Source: Pachysolen tannophilus NRRL Y-2460 (taxonomy: Eukaryota > Ascomycota > Pichiomycetes > Alaninales > Pachysolenaceae). Taken from it: DNA of 64,000 nucleotides. Positions 9,473 to 19,201 of this stretch are shown here, piece after piece. Where the stretch lies: positions 439,944 through 503,943 of the forward strand of contig KV454018.1 of the NCBI GenBank assembly GCA_001661245.1, in the 5' to 3' direction. The notes beneath the pieces are model-generated. The model had not been told where the DNA came from, made no database searches, and worked only from the letters and a program-made list of their open reading frames with translations. The position numbers and the translations under genes are program-made. Each line of letters starts with the position of its first letter. Within the stretch, counting starts at the first letter, position 1.

Positions 9473-10894
9473 TCAATCTTTTTGCTCTTGTTGTTCTTCT
9501 CCTTCTGCTGTTGCTGATACTGAGTTTACAATCTGGTCTGGATGTTGATTTTCTTGCTGCTGCTGTGGTGGTAGTTGTTGTTGATGTTGCAGCTCAGTAA
9601 TTTTTTTCTTTTCATGCTCGACTTTGTTACTAATTAACTGTATAGCAGCATTAATGGCATTTTGAGTTCCTTGTAAAGTCAATACTCTTGAAGGGGAACC
9701 TTGAATTTCATCATTAATTTTAACATAACAACCTGTTAATTGTCTAATATGTTTAACATTTGAACCACCTTTACCTATAACTAAACCTATATGTTCTTTT
9801 GGTACAGCATAATCCTGTTCTATTCTTTCACCTTGCTGTAGAGTATTAAAATTATTTTGTTGCTGCAGTTGTTGAGTGCGTGGGATAAAAGGCATACCGT
9901 TATTTACAGATGTATTATTAAATTGTCTTCCACCAACGGTACCATTATTTCTAGGAGCATTATTAAAACTACCAGCCAGTGCAGCCATTGGGTTTGCACC
10001 CATCATATTCATCATTGGAGGAATTTGCATTGGTAATGACATTGGCATACCTGGGATCATTGGATTACCACCATTTAACATTGGATTAAAAGGAACATTT
10101 AAACTATAATTTGCTGGATTATAAAAAACACATTTTGACATCAATTGTTTATTTTCTAAAACTGTCTGAGCAATATAATAAGTTGCAATATGTATTGCAT
10201 CAGCTACACCTGTAAGATTTAAAATTCTATCAGTTGATTGTGGTAATGTTCTATCTTCAGCTTTTAATCTTGCAGCTGAATTTTCTTCAATTTCTCTAAA
10301 TCTTGCACCTTTTTTACCAATAATATAACCCATTATAGGATGAGGAAATAATAACTTCATCATAAAAGGTTTTGAATCTGGAGAAGATGGAACATTTTCA
10401 GGTTCATCAACTATAGCTCTAACAATAAAACCAAAAGCTTTTGCAACATTTTCTGCAGGTCCACGAACAGAAACAATTCTTTCAGGAACACCTCTTAAAT
10501 TATCACTTACATTTATCCTACAACTAGCAGCTTCTTTTATATGAGAAATCTTCTCACCTCCTTTCCCAACAATTAAAGAAGCTTCTTTAACAGGACAAAA
10601 CATTCTAAAATGAACATAAGTTGGATCATCAACTTTATGACTACTAATTGGTCCCAGTCTATTATTGATAGATCCCGCACTACCCGTTTCATCACTATTA
10701 TTATTATAATTATTATTATTATTATTATTATTAGTATTGGCCATAGTAACATCTTCATTTGAAGTTGTTGATGCAACAGCAGCAGTCTTAGCACTATCCT
10801 CCTCCTTATCATGTCTTTCAATAGCTTCACTATCTAAAGCAACTCTCTTAGCGCCATTCTCTTCATCAACTTCATCGTTCTTTCTTTTCAACAT
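9473..10894 (-). CDS. PBP2: Three-KH-domain RNA-binding protein, PBP2 type
   Basis: The product is 473 residues with three KH domains, each with an intact GxxG loop: KH1 GKGG at 110-113, KH2 GKKG at 193-196 and KH3 GKGG at 374-377. The spacing (KH1 and KH2 close together, a Pro/Met/Asn-rich linker at about 255-355, then KH3) and segments such as RGVPERIVSVRG and TGVADAIHIATYYIAQT match yeast Pbp2 better than Hek2/Khd1. Pbp2 is a poly(C)-binding-type RNA protein found with poly(A)-binding-protein-binding protein Pbp1; it is implicated in mRNA and telomere regulation. The N terminus is acidic with a run of Asn, and the C terminus is Gln-rich. It is divergent from SWC5 (565 bp). Confidence 0.85.
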   Translation of the reverse strand: MLKRKNDEVDEENGAKRVALDSEAIERHDKEEDSAKTAAVASTTSNEDVTMANTNNNNNNNNYNNNSDETGSAGSINNRLGPISSHKVDDPTYVHFRMFCPVKEASLIVGKGGEKISHIKEAASCRINVSDNLRGVPERIVSVRGPAENVAKAFGFIVRAIVDEPENVPSSPDSKPFMMKLLFPHPIMGYIIGKKGARFREIEENSAARLKAEDRTLPQSTDRILNLTGVADAIHIATYYIAQTVLENKQLMSKCVFYNPANYSLNVPFNPMLNGGNPMIPGMPMSLPMQIPPMMNMMGANPMAALAGSFNNAPRNNGTVGGRQFNNTSVNNGMPFIPRTQQLQQQNNFNTLQQGERIEQDYAVPKEHIGLVIGKGGSNVKHIRQLTGCYVKINDEIQGSPSRVLTLQGTQNAINAAIQLISNKVEHEKKKITELQHQQQLPPQQQQENQHPDQIVNSVSATAEGEEQQEQKD

Positions 10895-11459
10895 TATCTC
10901 TTATATTTAATTATTTAATTTTTTTTCCTTTGTTACTAATTTTTATATTTAATTTTTTTTCTTTCTTTCTCTCTCTTCTCTATACTATTTCTTTTTTTCC
11001 TTTGTTTGTTTAACGGGTCCTTTTCTTTCTCTAATTAATTAATATTCAACAAATTTTACAAAATCACTGAACCTCTATTCTCCCGTCCAAACAACTTCCT
11101 TCTTATCACTATTCCAACTATTAATATTAAGAAAAATAATTAATTATAATACTTATTAAATATTCAATAATTTTATTATGGTTTCCCAATATTAAAAATC
11201 GCTGTTTTTTTTTTGTTTTTTTTTGTTTTTTTTTGTTTTTTTCAAACTAAAAAAAAACAATTTCCGAATTTGGATTTTTGAGTTTTTTGTTCACGACACA
11301 CTTTTAAAAGGTGTAAAAAATGGTGGAAAATGATGAAAAATGGCGGCGAGAGAAATACCCTTTAGTTGGGGGTTTTATTAGTTAATATTGAAATGATTTA
11401 TAATTAGTTTAGAATCAGAGAAAAGTTTTGAATCTAGAGTTAGAGTTAGAGTTTTAATA
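10895..11459. other. Divergent promoter region of PBP2 and SWC5 with a T9G tandem tract
   Basis: 565 bp. Around 11204-11242 an imperfect tandem of T-runs punctuated by single G (about 10-bp period, four units) forms a poly(dT) tract of the kind that excludes nucleosomes in yeast promoters. I see no gene. Confidence 0.55.
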
Positions 11460-12425
11460 ATGAGTGAACTGGAGTTTGAGCTGGCAAAGGATAAGGTGGA
11501 GGAGTTGGAGAATGGTTGTGATGATAATGACGAATATAATGAAGATGAAGATGAGGATTTTGATCCCACAAAGTTTGGTGATAAGGATGGAGTGGATGAT
11601 GAAGATGAGGAAGAAGAAGAAGAGGGCAAGGCTTTGAAGAAGGTGAATAACAATAAGAAAAAGTCCAGGAAAGTTAGTGATGAGTATGATGAGGTGGAGG
11701 TACAAAAAGATATATCACGGGCTGGATATGATAAGATTGAAAGTTCAGAAGGTGGTTTAATAAAGACTAGAACTCAAAGGGCAAAAGAAGAACAAAATCT
11801 GGGGAAACAGTTTAAAACAATTTCTCAAGAACAAGATTCGAAACTTAATATTAATTCCATATGGAATGATTTAAAAACTGAATCAAGTTTAAAAATTACT
11901 AAAAGTTCATCTCCCATTGAAGAAGATAATATTAATTTGAATTTATCGGGTGATAAACAAGATTTTCAAAAACAAGAACCTGAGAAGATTAAGATTAAAA
12001 CTTCTTATGAGTTTGCAGGGGATATAATAACAGAAGATAAATGGGTAGATGCTTCATCTGCTGAAGCACAAGCATATTTAAATTCAACAAAATTAAAATC
12101 CACTTCTTTGGAAACTCCAATTCAGAGCCGAAATCAGAATCAACTTAAAGACTCACCACTGTCAATTTCAGGTGGTCCACAGAGAAAATCTTTCAAGAGG
12201 AAAAGACCATCGTTATTGGATGCTGTGATAAATGATTCCAAAGCATCCAAATTATCTACTTTGGAGAAATCAAGATTAGATTGGTCTAGTTATGTTGATA
12301 AACATAATATAAAAGATGAACTAAAAACAAATAAAAAAGGTGGATATTTGGATAAACAAGATTTCCTTTCAAGGGTAGAAAGAAATTTGGATGATAAGTA
12401 TAAAGCATCAAAGAAAAAATTATGA
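11460..12425 (+). CDS. SWC5: SWC5, SWR1 chromatin-remodelling complex subunit
   Basis: The product is 321 residues. The N-terminal 60 are strongly acidic (Asp/Glu), matching the H2A-H2B-contacting tail of Swc5. The C-terminal BCNT/CFDP1 domain (about 240-315) is plain: SLLDAVINDSKASKLSTLEK, then SRLDWSSYVDK, then KGGYLDKQDFLSRVE. Swc5 is needed for ATP-dependent exchange of H2A for H2A.Z (Htz1) by SWR1. The start ATG follows an AG-rich leader and fits the family's length (about 300 aa). It is convergent with the OPT transporter (169 bp between stops). Confidence 0.95.
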   Translation: MSELEFELAKDKVEELENGCDDNDEYNEDEDEDFDPTKFGDKDGVDDEDEEEEEEGKALKKVNNNKKKSRKVSDEYDEVEVQKDISRAGYDKIESSEGGLIKTRTQRAKEEQNLGKQFKTISQEQDSKLNINSIWNDLKTESSLKITKSSSPIEEDNINLNLSGDKQDFQKQEPEKIKIKTSYEFAGDIITEDKWVDASSAEAQAYLNSTKLKSTSLETPIQSRNQNQLKDSPLSISGGPQRKSFKRKRPSLLDAVINDSKASKLSTLEKSRLDWSSYVDKHNIKDELKTNKKGGYLDKQDFLSRVERNLDDKYKASKKKL

Positions 12426-12594
12426 GTTTTTCTATACGAAATTTTTTTTTTGGCAAATGTATATTATATTATAATTTAATAATATGGAAAAGACAATTAA
12501 TGTACTTATTATTAAACCTTTTTTACTTTTATTCTTGCAATAGAAAAGAAAAAAAAATATGAAAAACTGGAAAACTTCCTTTTTACATGATAAA

Positions 12595-14937
12595 CTATAA
12601 ATGTGGAATACCTAAACTCGTAAATAACATTGTAAGACAACTTAATAAACCTTCTCCTAAAACTAAACCGCTAGAAAACACAATCATACGAATTTTCCCA
12701 TCATGACTATGATTACAATGCCTTAACCAGAAATAAGCAATCATTCCTCCAACAAACCTTGCTAATGTGAAAGATGGAGTATTATAAATACCAATACCAA
12801 CAGCAACACCGCTTGGTAAATAAACTAATTTACTATGAATATTATGACTTTTAGGGTAAATATTTTTAAGTAATGAAATAATAACAAATACAACCATAAA
12901 GAAAATTGAAAATCCCAAAGCATATTTTGGTAATCCCTTACCAGTAACTAATCTTGAACAATCAATCCAAATAACAGCAGTTGGAACTCTAAAGATTTTA
13001 CCAGGTATTTCATAAACCAGATTATAAATTTTGTACATAATTGATGATAAGAAAATTGAATAAGTTGCACCGATAAGCTGAGCTATAAATTGAGCTTGAG
13101 GTGAAGCTCCAATAAGATGCCCCGTTTTCAAATCTTGCATCAAATCACCAGCCTGTTGAGCACCTGCTTCAGCTATACCACCAGCAACTAAATTTATTAA
13201 TACTGCACCTGGAACAGAATTTGGAATAACTAATGCAAAAAACAATTGAGATAATTTCCCAATTCCACTAACTGGATTCAAATCTGTTTCTCCTAATGCT
13301 CTGACACCTAAAACAGAAAGAAAAAGTGACAAGATTATTGATATCACCAAGGCATATACTGGTATCACTGGTCCAAATACTAATCTAACAGCAATAATAC
13401 ATCCAATTGATGATATTATCAACCCTATAATCGTGACACGCATTGAAACCAAATGACTTGGGTCTAAATCAATATCTGCTTTGTCCAGTACTTCATCTAT
13501 AAAGCTAGACTTGTTATGAGAAATTTCTTCGGTATTATTATCTTCTTCGTGTTCACCATGGTAAGCACTACTATGTGGTTGATTATTAGAACCACGATCT
13601 ACACGTGTATGAATTAAAGGATGTTCATCGGCAGCATCATTCGTAGTGGCACTTACCGTTTCCAAATACCTTCTGTTTACTGTATAACTCAGGTATAATT
13701 GAAATAATGATCTGATAGTGACGACCAAGAATGATACCACAGAATCTGCAACCATCACCGATAAACTTATCCATAATATCCATCCCTGTCCACCATCTTT
13801 CCAATCATCAATCTCTCCTGGAGCCCATTCAAAATATTTCAGCATAGGTGCCAATATTCCCCACCCTAATATAGCACCGACTAACATATATGATACAGTC
13901 AGGGGTCCCATTATAATACCTTGACCAACGTATGCTGGAGATGGTTGAAAATTCCAAAGATAATTTTGTGAAAGATATGAAGAAAAAATTGGCAATGATC
14001 TCAAGATGGGTATAAAATAAGCCAATATTGTATAAAAAGCAGATAATGAGAAAGTTATAGTTAAAGCTCTAATATTTTTTCTATATGTTTCAACCCTTTT
14101 CAAAGGATCAATATCTTGAGCTTCAATTATTGTTAAATTACTTCCTCTTCCATTTTGAATATTTATATTAATTTGCTCTCCTTGTGGGAATTGTTGTTCA
14201 TCGTCCAAGATAACTGTTCTTGCTTCATCGTTTTGTGATTCTTCATTCTCTGACTCATTAATACTACTAGCGATTTCATTACTTGAACTTCCATCACCGT
14301 CATCTGTTCTATCTGTATTGTCAATCTTACTTGCTGATGGGTTAACTTCATTTTCATCATCTTGAAAATCATCATAGATTTCAGTATTGTGTAAAACAGA
14401 AATCAATGTTGCAGTGGCACTTCCACTAGGAAATGGTAATTTTTCTTTTATAACTACTTGTTTTCTCAATGGAACTGCAAAGAAAACTCCAAAAAATGCT
14501 AATCCAGTAGACCAAATACATAATTGTAATAATGATAATTGAATTGGTTTATCTAAACCACTTTCCTCCACAGTTAAAAATTTTTCAAGAGCAGGTATTA
14601 TTCCAACAAATCCATATGCTAAAGGACCAGTACCTACCGCAACAGCAATACTCTGTACAAATACATTTTCCACATCTGTAAATTTATAATTTAAATAAGA
14701 TTGTAATGATTTAAACATTGCAAAACCTAATAACGCAGACGGTAAAGACATCATTGAAACCCAACCTGTTTGTAATCCAAATTGAAAATTTGAAATCAAA
14801 ACTATAGTACCTATTATCAAACCAGCAATAGTTGATCTTAACGTTATTTGAGGTAATATGGCCTTTGCCGACCATTTAGCATATTTTGACATTGTATAAT
14901 CCTCTTCTCTTGAGTTCACCCCTCTATCAGTAGACAT
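12595..14937 (-). CDS. OPT-family oligopeptide/metal-chelate transporter (YGL114W type)
   Basis: The product is 780 residues with many hydrophobic segments (I estimate 14-16). They are interrupted by two hydrophilic acidic loops, at about 195-270 and about 430-480. Family features include GLQTGWVSMMSLPSALLGF near residue 55, LPFPSGSATATLISVLHNTE at about 165-185 and NPVSGIGKLSQLFFALVIPN at about 560. The NPVSG segment and the overall arrangement resemble the yellow-stripe-like branch and S. cerevisiae YGL114W rather than OPT1/OPT2 glutathione carriers. The substrate is unknown. The likely location is the plasma or an internal membrane. Confidence 0.85.
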   Translation of the reverse strand: MSTDRGVNSREEDYTMSKYAKWSAKAILPQITLRSTIAGLIIGTIVLISNFQFGLQTGWVSMMSLPSALLGFAMFKSLQSYLNYKFTDVENVFVQSIAVAVGTGPLAYGFVGIIPALEKFLTVEESGLDKPIQLSLLQLCIWSTGLAFFGVFFAVPLRKQVVIKEKLPFPSGSATATLISVLHNTEIYDDFQDDENEVNPSASKIDNTDRTDDGDGSSSNEIASSINESENEESQNDEARTVILDDEQQFPQGEQININIQNGRGSNLTIIEAQDIDPLKRVETYRKNIRALTITFSLSAFYTILAYFIPILRSLPIFSSYLSQNYLWNFQPSPAYVGQGIIMGPLTVSYMLVGAILGWGILAPMLKYFEWAPGEIDDWKDGGQGWILWISLSVMVADSVVSFLVVTIRSLFQLYLSYTVNRRYLETVSATTNDAADEHPLIHTRVDRGSNNQPHSSAYHGEHEEDNNTEEISHNKSSFIDEVLDKADIDLDPSHLVSMRVTIIGLIISSIGCIIAVRLVFGPVIPVYALVISIILSLFLSVLGVRALGETDLNPVSGIGKLSQLFFALVIPNSVPGAVLINLVAGGIAEAGAQQAGDLMQDLKTGHLIGASPQAQFIAQLIGATYSIFLSSIMYKIYNLVYEIPGKIFRVPTAVIWIDCSRLVTGKGLPKYALGFSIFFMVVFVIISLLKNIYPKSHNIHSKLVYLPSGVAVGIGIYNTPSFTLARFVGGMIAYFWLRHCNHSHDGKIRMIVFSSGLVLGEGLLSCLTMLFTSLGIPHL

Positions 14938-15426
14938 TTTCTCATTGATAATAAATTACAATTTTATGTTCTCAACTTTCTTTTATACTTCAACGGCAAC
15001 GGACCTATTTCCTAAATTAAAGAGCAAAATAAAGAAGAAGATGAAGAATAAAAGGCTAAAAAAAAAGGCTAAAAAAAAAACAAAAAAACACCTTCAAAAC
15101 TCCAGCAAAATAAATAAATAAAAACAAATCAATAGAGAGGATTTCCCTAAATGCGATTCCAATTAACTATCTCTTTTCTTTTCTTATTTACAATTGTTAT
15201 AAATATTGTATTTACTTTTATTCTTTTAATTTGTAATAATTTATAGACTATTTTTCATATTCTTCGCTTATCACTAGATGGTGAAAGAGTTTCCCTTTTA
15301 GGTTACTTATCGAGAGAATAGATTTTAGTTGAAGAAAACAGCAAAAAAACCCAAATAATTGGTTCAAAAAAAAATTAAAAACGTAGCTAGCTGATCATTT
15401 TATTTATGTTATTTATGTTATTTAAT
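14938..15426. other. Intergenic region between OPT promoter and SNF4 3' end
   Basis: 489 bp, A-rich then T-rich. A 31-codon hydrophobic open frame at 15151-15246 (starts MRFQLTISF) is probably chance in T-rich DNA. Nothing else stands out. Confidence 0.45.
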
Positions 15427-16596
15427 CTACAGTTCGAGTTGAACGTCATCGTCGTCATCATTATTATTATTATCATCATCACCATCCAGGTCACCGAATA
15501 AGATATATTTCAAGATATCACTTAAAGTGATAACACTTATCAATTTTCCATTTTCATCTACAATGAATAATCTGTGTAATCTTGATTTTCTTATTGTTTC
15601 CATGATTGTGCTTAGTCTATCGTTTAGAGTACAAGTGTAAACGCCTTCGAAATCTTCGGATCTTCTCATCAATGCTTCACCTACACTTAGTGATAAATCT
15701 GTATATAAACCACCTTTTATCAAAGTAAGGACATCATAAGCTTCATAAACGTTGATTAACTTATCGTTTTCATCCACTATTGGCACTGAGGAGACGGAAT
15801 TTTGTGATAAGACATGAATAACGTCAATTACAGGGGTTTCCATTGTAGCTCTTAACATTTGTTTCTCAGTTCCTATATTTATATCTTTTAAAGGTCTTAA
15901 TAACATTCTTGTTTCACGACAATTTAATGCCACGAATTTCAAGATTCTATATTGAGTCAATACAGAGACAACAATTTCTCTATTTGTCTTTTCATCTTCA
16001 TCAATTAAAGGTATTCTTCTTGCCTTTGAGTCTATCATCTTAACACATGCTTCATATAACGATTTAAAAGGATGACTTGATATTGTTTCTATTGGTTCCA
16101 CTGAAATTGCCTTTTCAACATCTCTTAAACCATCCAAGGTTAATTTTTCTACCAAATCAAATTTATCAGGGAATTGAAAATAATATTGTATAACGTTAAT
16201 AAAATCAGAAGAAGTTAAAAGTCCAGCAAATCTTGAAGTCTTATTATTCCAAAGTGGAGCTGATACAATTGAATTTTGTAACAAGATATTTAAAGATTTC
16301 TTGACCAACAATGAAGTATCCAATACAATTAACCTATATGAAACAGGTAATACATCATAAGAAGTTTTACTTTTTAAAAAAAGCCTTATTGCTCTTAACG
16401 CTATTTTTTGATCCTTAGCAATTTGTTCCGTAGTTAATGAAGAAACCAAATCCTTATGATGATGATGGTGATGATATGATGGAGAACTAGCATCAGCAGA
16501 TGTAGAAGACGACGTGGAAGCTGTTTGAAGCAACAGCAGCTGCAGTTGTTGTTGCTGTTGCTGTTGTTGTTGTTGCTGTTGTGATACGGATGACAT
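15427..16596 (-). CDS. SNF4: SNF4, gamma subunit of the Snf1/AMPK kinase
   Basis: The product is 389 residues with four tandem CBS motifs forming two Bateman domains, from about residue 65 to 375. Typical segments are LFLKSKTSYDVLP, VKKSLNILLQNSIVSAPLWN, FAGLLTSSDFINVIQYY and LFIVDENGKLISVITLSDIL. Snf4 binds adenine nucleotides and activates Snf1 during glucose limitation. The N terminus is a species-specific tail of polyglutamine, some CTG codons and a run of six His; the C terminus is an Asp/Asn run (about 373-385). The CTG codons in the tail would read as Ser in a CUG-Ser yeast. The start is the only upstream ATG before the Gln run. Confidence 0.95.
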   Translation of the reverse strand: MSSVSQQQQQQQQQQQQLQLLLLQTASTSSSTSADASSPSYHHHHHHKDLVSSLTTEQIAKDQKIALRAIRLFLKSKTSYDVLPVSYRLIVLDTSLLVKKSLNILLQNSIVSAPLWNNKTSRFAGLLTSSDFINVIQYYFQFPDKFDLVEKLTLDGLRDVEKAISVEPIETISSHPFKSLYEACVKMIDSKARRIPLIDEDEKTNREIVVSVLTQYRILKFVALNCRETRMLLRPLKDINIGTEKQMLRATMETPVIDVIHVLSQNSVSSVPIVDENDKLINVYEAYDVLTLIKGGLYTDLSLSVGEALMRRSEDFEGVYTCTLNDRLSTIMETIRKSRLHRLFIVDENGKLISVITLSDILKYILFGDLDGDDDNNNNDDDDDVQLEL

Positions 16597-17123
16597 GTCA
16601 ATAAATAACTACCTCAGGCAAAAAAAAAAACCCAATTTGTGAAATTTTATTCTAATTTATTCTAATTTAATTTAATTTATTAATATAATATATGCCTTAT
16701 CATTCAATCAAACAAAAATTTCTCTCTTCCTATTGACCTATTAGGATATATAACTTAAAATTACTTCAAATTTATTAATATTAATAAATCATTAATTATA
16801 TATAGTATTTAACCTTTTCTATTTTCTCTGTTCTCTGTCCTCTGTTCTTTACCTTTAAACAACCAAACACCAAATAAGGTATAAAACAAATATTTCCCGA
16901 ATCGGTAATTACATACACGACTTCCAAAAACAGCTTTTTTATTGTTTCTAAACACGCCTTTTTGTTTTAAAACGAAAAGGGAAAGATGAAAGCAAAGAAT
17001 CAATTTACCCTACTTTTGAAAAGTTTTACAAGTTTACCCGGACTTTGAAGAAAAAAAAATTTTTGATTTTCTTTTTGGTATAAATAGAGCTGTTTCCCCT
17101 TTAGAAATCCTATTTTTTGAAAA
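16597..17123. other. SNF4 promoter and 5' flank of U2 snRNA
   Basis: 527 bp, AT-rich near SNF4, then more mixed from about 16860. It holds the TATA box of the U2 gene (listed separately). The minus-strand open frame across 16809-17003 looks spurious. Confidence 0.5.
17079..17086 (+). promoter_or_regulatory. TATA box of the U2 snRNA gene
   Basis: TATAAATA lies 45 bp before the predicted first base of U2 at 17124, a usual distance for a Pol II snRNA promoter in yeast. Inference from position and sequence only. Confidence 0.6.
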
Positions 17124-17335
17124 ACCAATCTCTTTGCCTTTTGGCTTAGATCAAGTGTAGTATCTGTTCTTTTCAGTGTAACAACTGAAATGTCATCCAT
17201 TGATGACTATTTTAAATAATTGTTACATTTATTTTTGGAATTTAAGTCGGTTAAATCTCTACTGTTGGGCTTGCTCAATGGTTTAGATTTAACCAAGGTG
17301 TCGCTGCTATTGCACTAAAGGCTTCTGACACCGAT
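17124..17335 (+). ncRNA. LSR1: U2 spliceosomal snRNA
   Basis: The 5' part matches U2 closely: AATCTCTTTGCC then TTTTGGCTTAGATCAAGTGT. The branch-point-recognition sequence GTAGTA is at 17157-17162. Stem-loop IIa follows (TTTCAG...CTGAAA, 17171-17190), then IIb (GTCATC/GATGAC, 17192-17207), an Sm site ATTTTTGG at 17231-17238, stem-loop III (GGTTAAATCT/AGATTTAACC, 17249-17294) and stem-loop IV (GGTGTC/GACACC, 17297-17332). The total is about 212 nt, near the metazoan size and far shorter than the roughly 1.2-kb U2 of S. cerevisiae. U2 pairs with the intron branch site, so it fits the TACTAAC-type branch points in TFB5, DCN1, UBE2W and WBP4 here. The 3' end is placed just after stem-loop IV and is uncertain by a few bases. 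Confidence 0.95.
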
Positions 17336-17971
17336 TTTAAAACTTTTTAAAAAAAAAANAATAATAATATATTATTTATTTATTTTATTTATTTATTTAT
17401 TATTATTATATATATATATANNNNNNNNNNNNNNNNNNNNNNNNNNNNNNNNNNNNNNNNNNNNNNNNNNNNNNNNNNNNNNNNNNNNNNNNNNNNNNNN
17501 NNNNNNNNNNNNNNNNNNNNNNNNNNNNNNNNNNNNNNNNNNNNNNNNNNNNNNNNNNNNNNNNNNNNNNNNNNNNNNNNNNNNNNNNNNNNNNNNNNNN
17601 NNNNNNNNNNNNNNNNNNNNNNNNNNNNNNNNNNNNNNNNNNNNNNNNNNNNNNNNNNNNNNNNNNNNNNNNNNNNNNNNNNNNNNNNNNNNNNNNNNNN
17701 NNNNNNNNNNNNNNNNNNNNNNNNNNNNNNNNNNNNNNNNNNNNNNNNNNNNNNNNNNNNNNNNNNNNNNNNNNNNNNNNNNNNNNNNNNNNNNNNNTNT
17801 TNTTTTTTTTTTTTTTATTTTAATTTTTAAATCTAGCTTTAATTGAGTTCAATTAAAGAGGTTTAAAAATTAAAAATTGATTTTTAAAAAAAAAACTAAA
17901 ACTTTTTCTTTTATTAAAATAAAATAAAATAAAATAAAATAAAATAAAGAACTAATAATAATATAAAACAA
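17336..17971. other. Intergenic region with assembly gap (Ns about 17421-17797)
   Basis: Downstream of U2, AT simple repeats (TTTA and TA units) run into a block of about 377 Ns with stray Ns on both sides. After it comes a T run and the 3' flank of the zinc transporter. The gap is probably an AT microsatellite that could not be assembled. Nothing can be said about its content. Confidence 0.9.
17916..17948. repeat. (AAAAT)n microsatellite
   Basis: Six to seven perfect pentanucleotide units just beyond the stop codon of the zinc transporter, in its 3' flank. Confidence 0.85.
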
Positions 17972-19201
17972 TTACGCCCACTTACCCAACAATGCCATTA
18001 AACCTGCACCTGTACATAAGATTACATAGGCAAAGATCATTTTCTTTAAATTTGCTTTACCTTTAAATTCATCACTGAATAAAAATTCATGAGCCATTAA
18101 TTCGACTAAACCTGTATATATTAAGATACCTGCAGATATGGAATCAAAGCAACCATTTGTAATTAAAGCTCTTCTAGAATTTGGAGGATAAGAAGTTCTT
18201 ACACCAAGACCAATAGCTATAGAAATTGGTGTTGTTATAGCATATGCCAGAGACATTAACCATGGTGTCCATTTTTTAGATTTAGGCCATGGAGTTTGAG
18301 CAATTCTTGTACCTAAACCTAAACCTTCAAAACATTGATGAAATACCAAGACAATATATAAAGTTTTAAATTCATCACCTGAAACAGCCAAAGTTAATCC
18401 AATGAAAACAGAATGGAAAATAATACCAAATTCTAATACAAAAATGTTTAATAATTGTCCATAATACAGTTCTTTTTCTGGATCAGCACCTGGAGTTTCA
18501 AGAACTTCCATATTTTGATGATCCAGAGCATGTGAAAAATGTTTTGGAAGCATAGCTTTCAATTGTTTTTGTTTATCATCATCACAAGTAGCTTGTGTTT
18601 CAATATCATCTTGAACTGTTTCAGGGAAATTTTTCAGTCCATCAATTCCATCTTTTTCTTCATCATTTTCATCATTTTCTTCATTTTCTTCTTGTTCATT
18701 AGTTTCAGCTTCTTCCTTATGATGATCATGATTACTACCATGACGTACATATAAACTTTCATCTCCAAAATGACTATGTGTATGTGCAGTAGCAGCTCCA
18801 TTTTCAATATCTGGATTATAAGTTTGATTTTCAATATATTTATAAGCAAGTAATTCAGAAAAAAATAAAGTGAATAAAGTCATCAATGCAATACCAAATG
18901 CCCAAGGGTATTCAGCAAAAGTACCACCAAGACAATCTTCAGAAAGATTTTCATTAGCAGGTTGAAGTAAATGAATAAAAGCAGTTGCAACAATAACACC
19001 TGAACCAAAATATTTTGCAACAAAAAAACATAATGGGGGTAATCTTATAAAAGAATATTTTGATGATAATACTGGGAAAAAGGCACCAAATGCAGATGTT
19101 GCCATAATAACAAAAACTGCAGATATCCTCACACCCATATTACCATTGTAATCATTACCCGATTCGCAGGCATCACGAGGTATTAACTGTACTGGATCCA
19201 T
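17972..19201 (-). CDS. ZRT2: ZIP-family zinc transporter, ZRT1/ZRT2 type
   Basis: The product is 409 residues with eight predicted membrane helices. Between helices 3 and 4 is a long cytosolic loop with a His-rich metal-binding segment (HTHSH at 140-144, HDHH at 158-161) followed by a Glu/Asn/Asp run. The ZIP signature is intact: His263 in helix 4 (IIFHSVFIGLTLAVSGDE) and HQCFEGLGLGTRIA in helix 5 with His288 and Glu292. These line the Zn2+ path. ZRT2 is the low-affinity plasma-membrane importer; I favour ZRT2 over ZRT1 from the N terminus (DACESGNDYNGNMGVRISAV), but not strongly. Upstream, AAGGT occurs three times (about 19669, 19776, 19790), which resembles half of the Zap1 zinc-responsive element; a full ACCTNNAGGT-type site is not seen. 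Confidence 0.85.
   Translation of the reverse strand: MDPVQLIPRDACESGNDYNGNMGVRISAVFVIMATSAFGAFFPVLSSKYSFIRLPPLCFFVAKYFGSGVIVATAFIHLLQPANENLSEDCLGGTFAEYPWAFGIALMTLFTLFFSELLAYKYIENQTYNPDIENGAATAHTHSHFGDESLYVRHGSNHDHHKEEAETNEQEENEENDENDEEKDGIDGLKNFPETVQDDIETQATCDDDKQKQLKAMLPKHFSHALDHQNMEVLETPGADPEKELYYGQLLNIFVLEFGIIFHSVFIGLTLAVSGDEFKTLYIVLVFHQCFEGLGLGTRIAQTPWPKSKKWTPWLMSLAYAITTPISIAIGLGVRTSYPPNSRRALITNGCFDSISAGILIYTGLVELMAHEFLFSDEFKGKANLKKMIFAYVILCTGAGLMALLGKWA

Noticed and set aside
11325-11420. Second ATGATGA box-C-like site upstream of SWC5
   Set aside because: No box D and no stem; it lies in the promoter.
15151-15246. 31-codon single-helix open frame (MRFQLTISF...)
   Set aside because: T-rich DNA often encodes hydrophobic residues by chance; no conserved motif and no transcript evidence.
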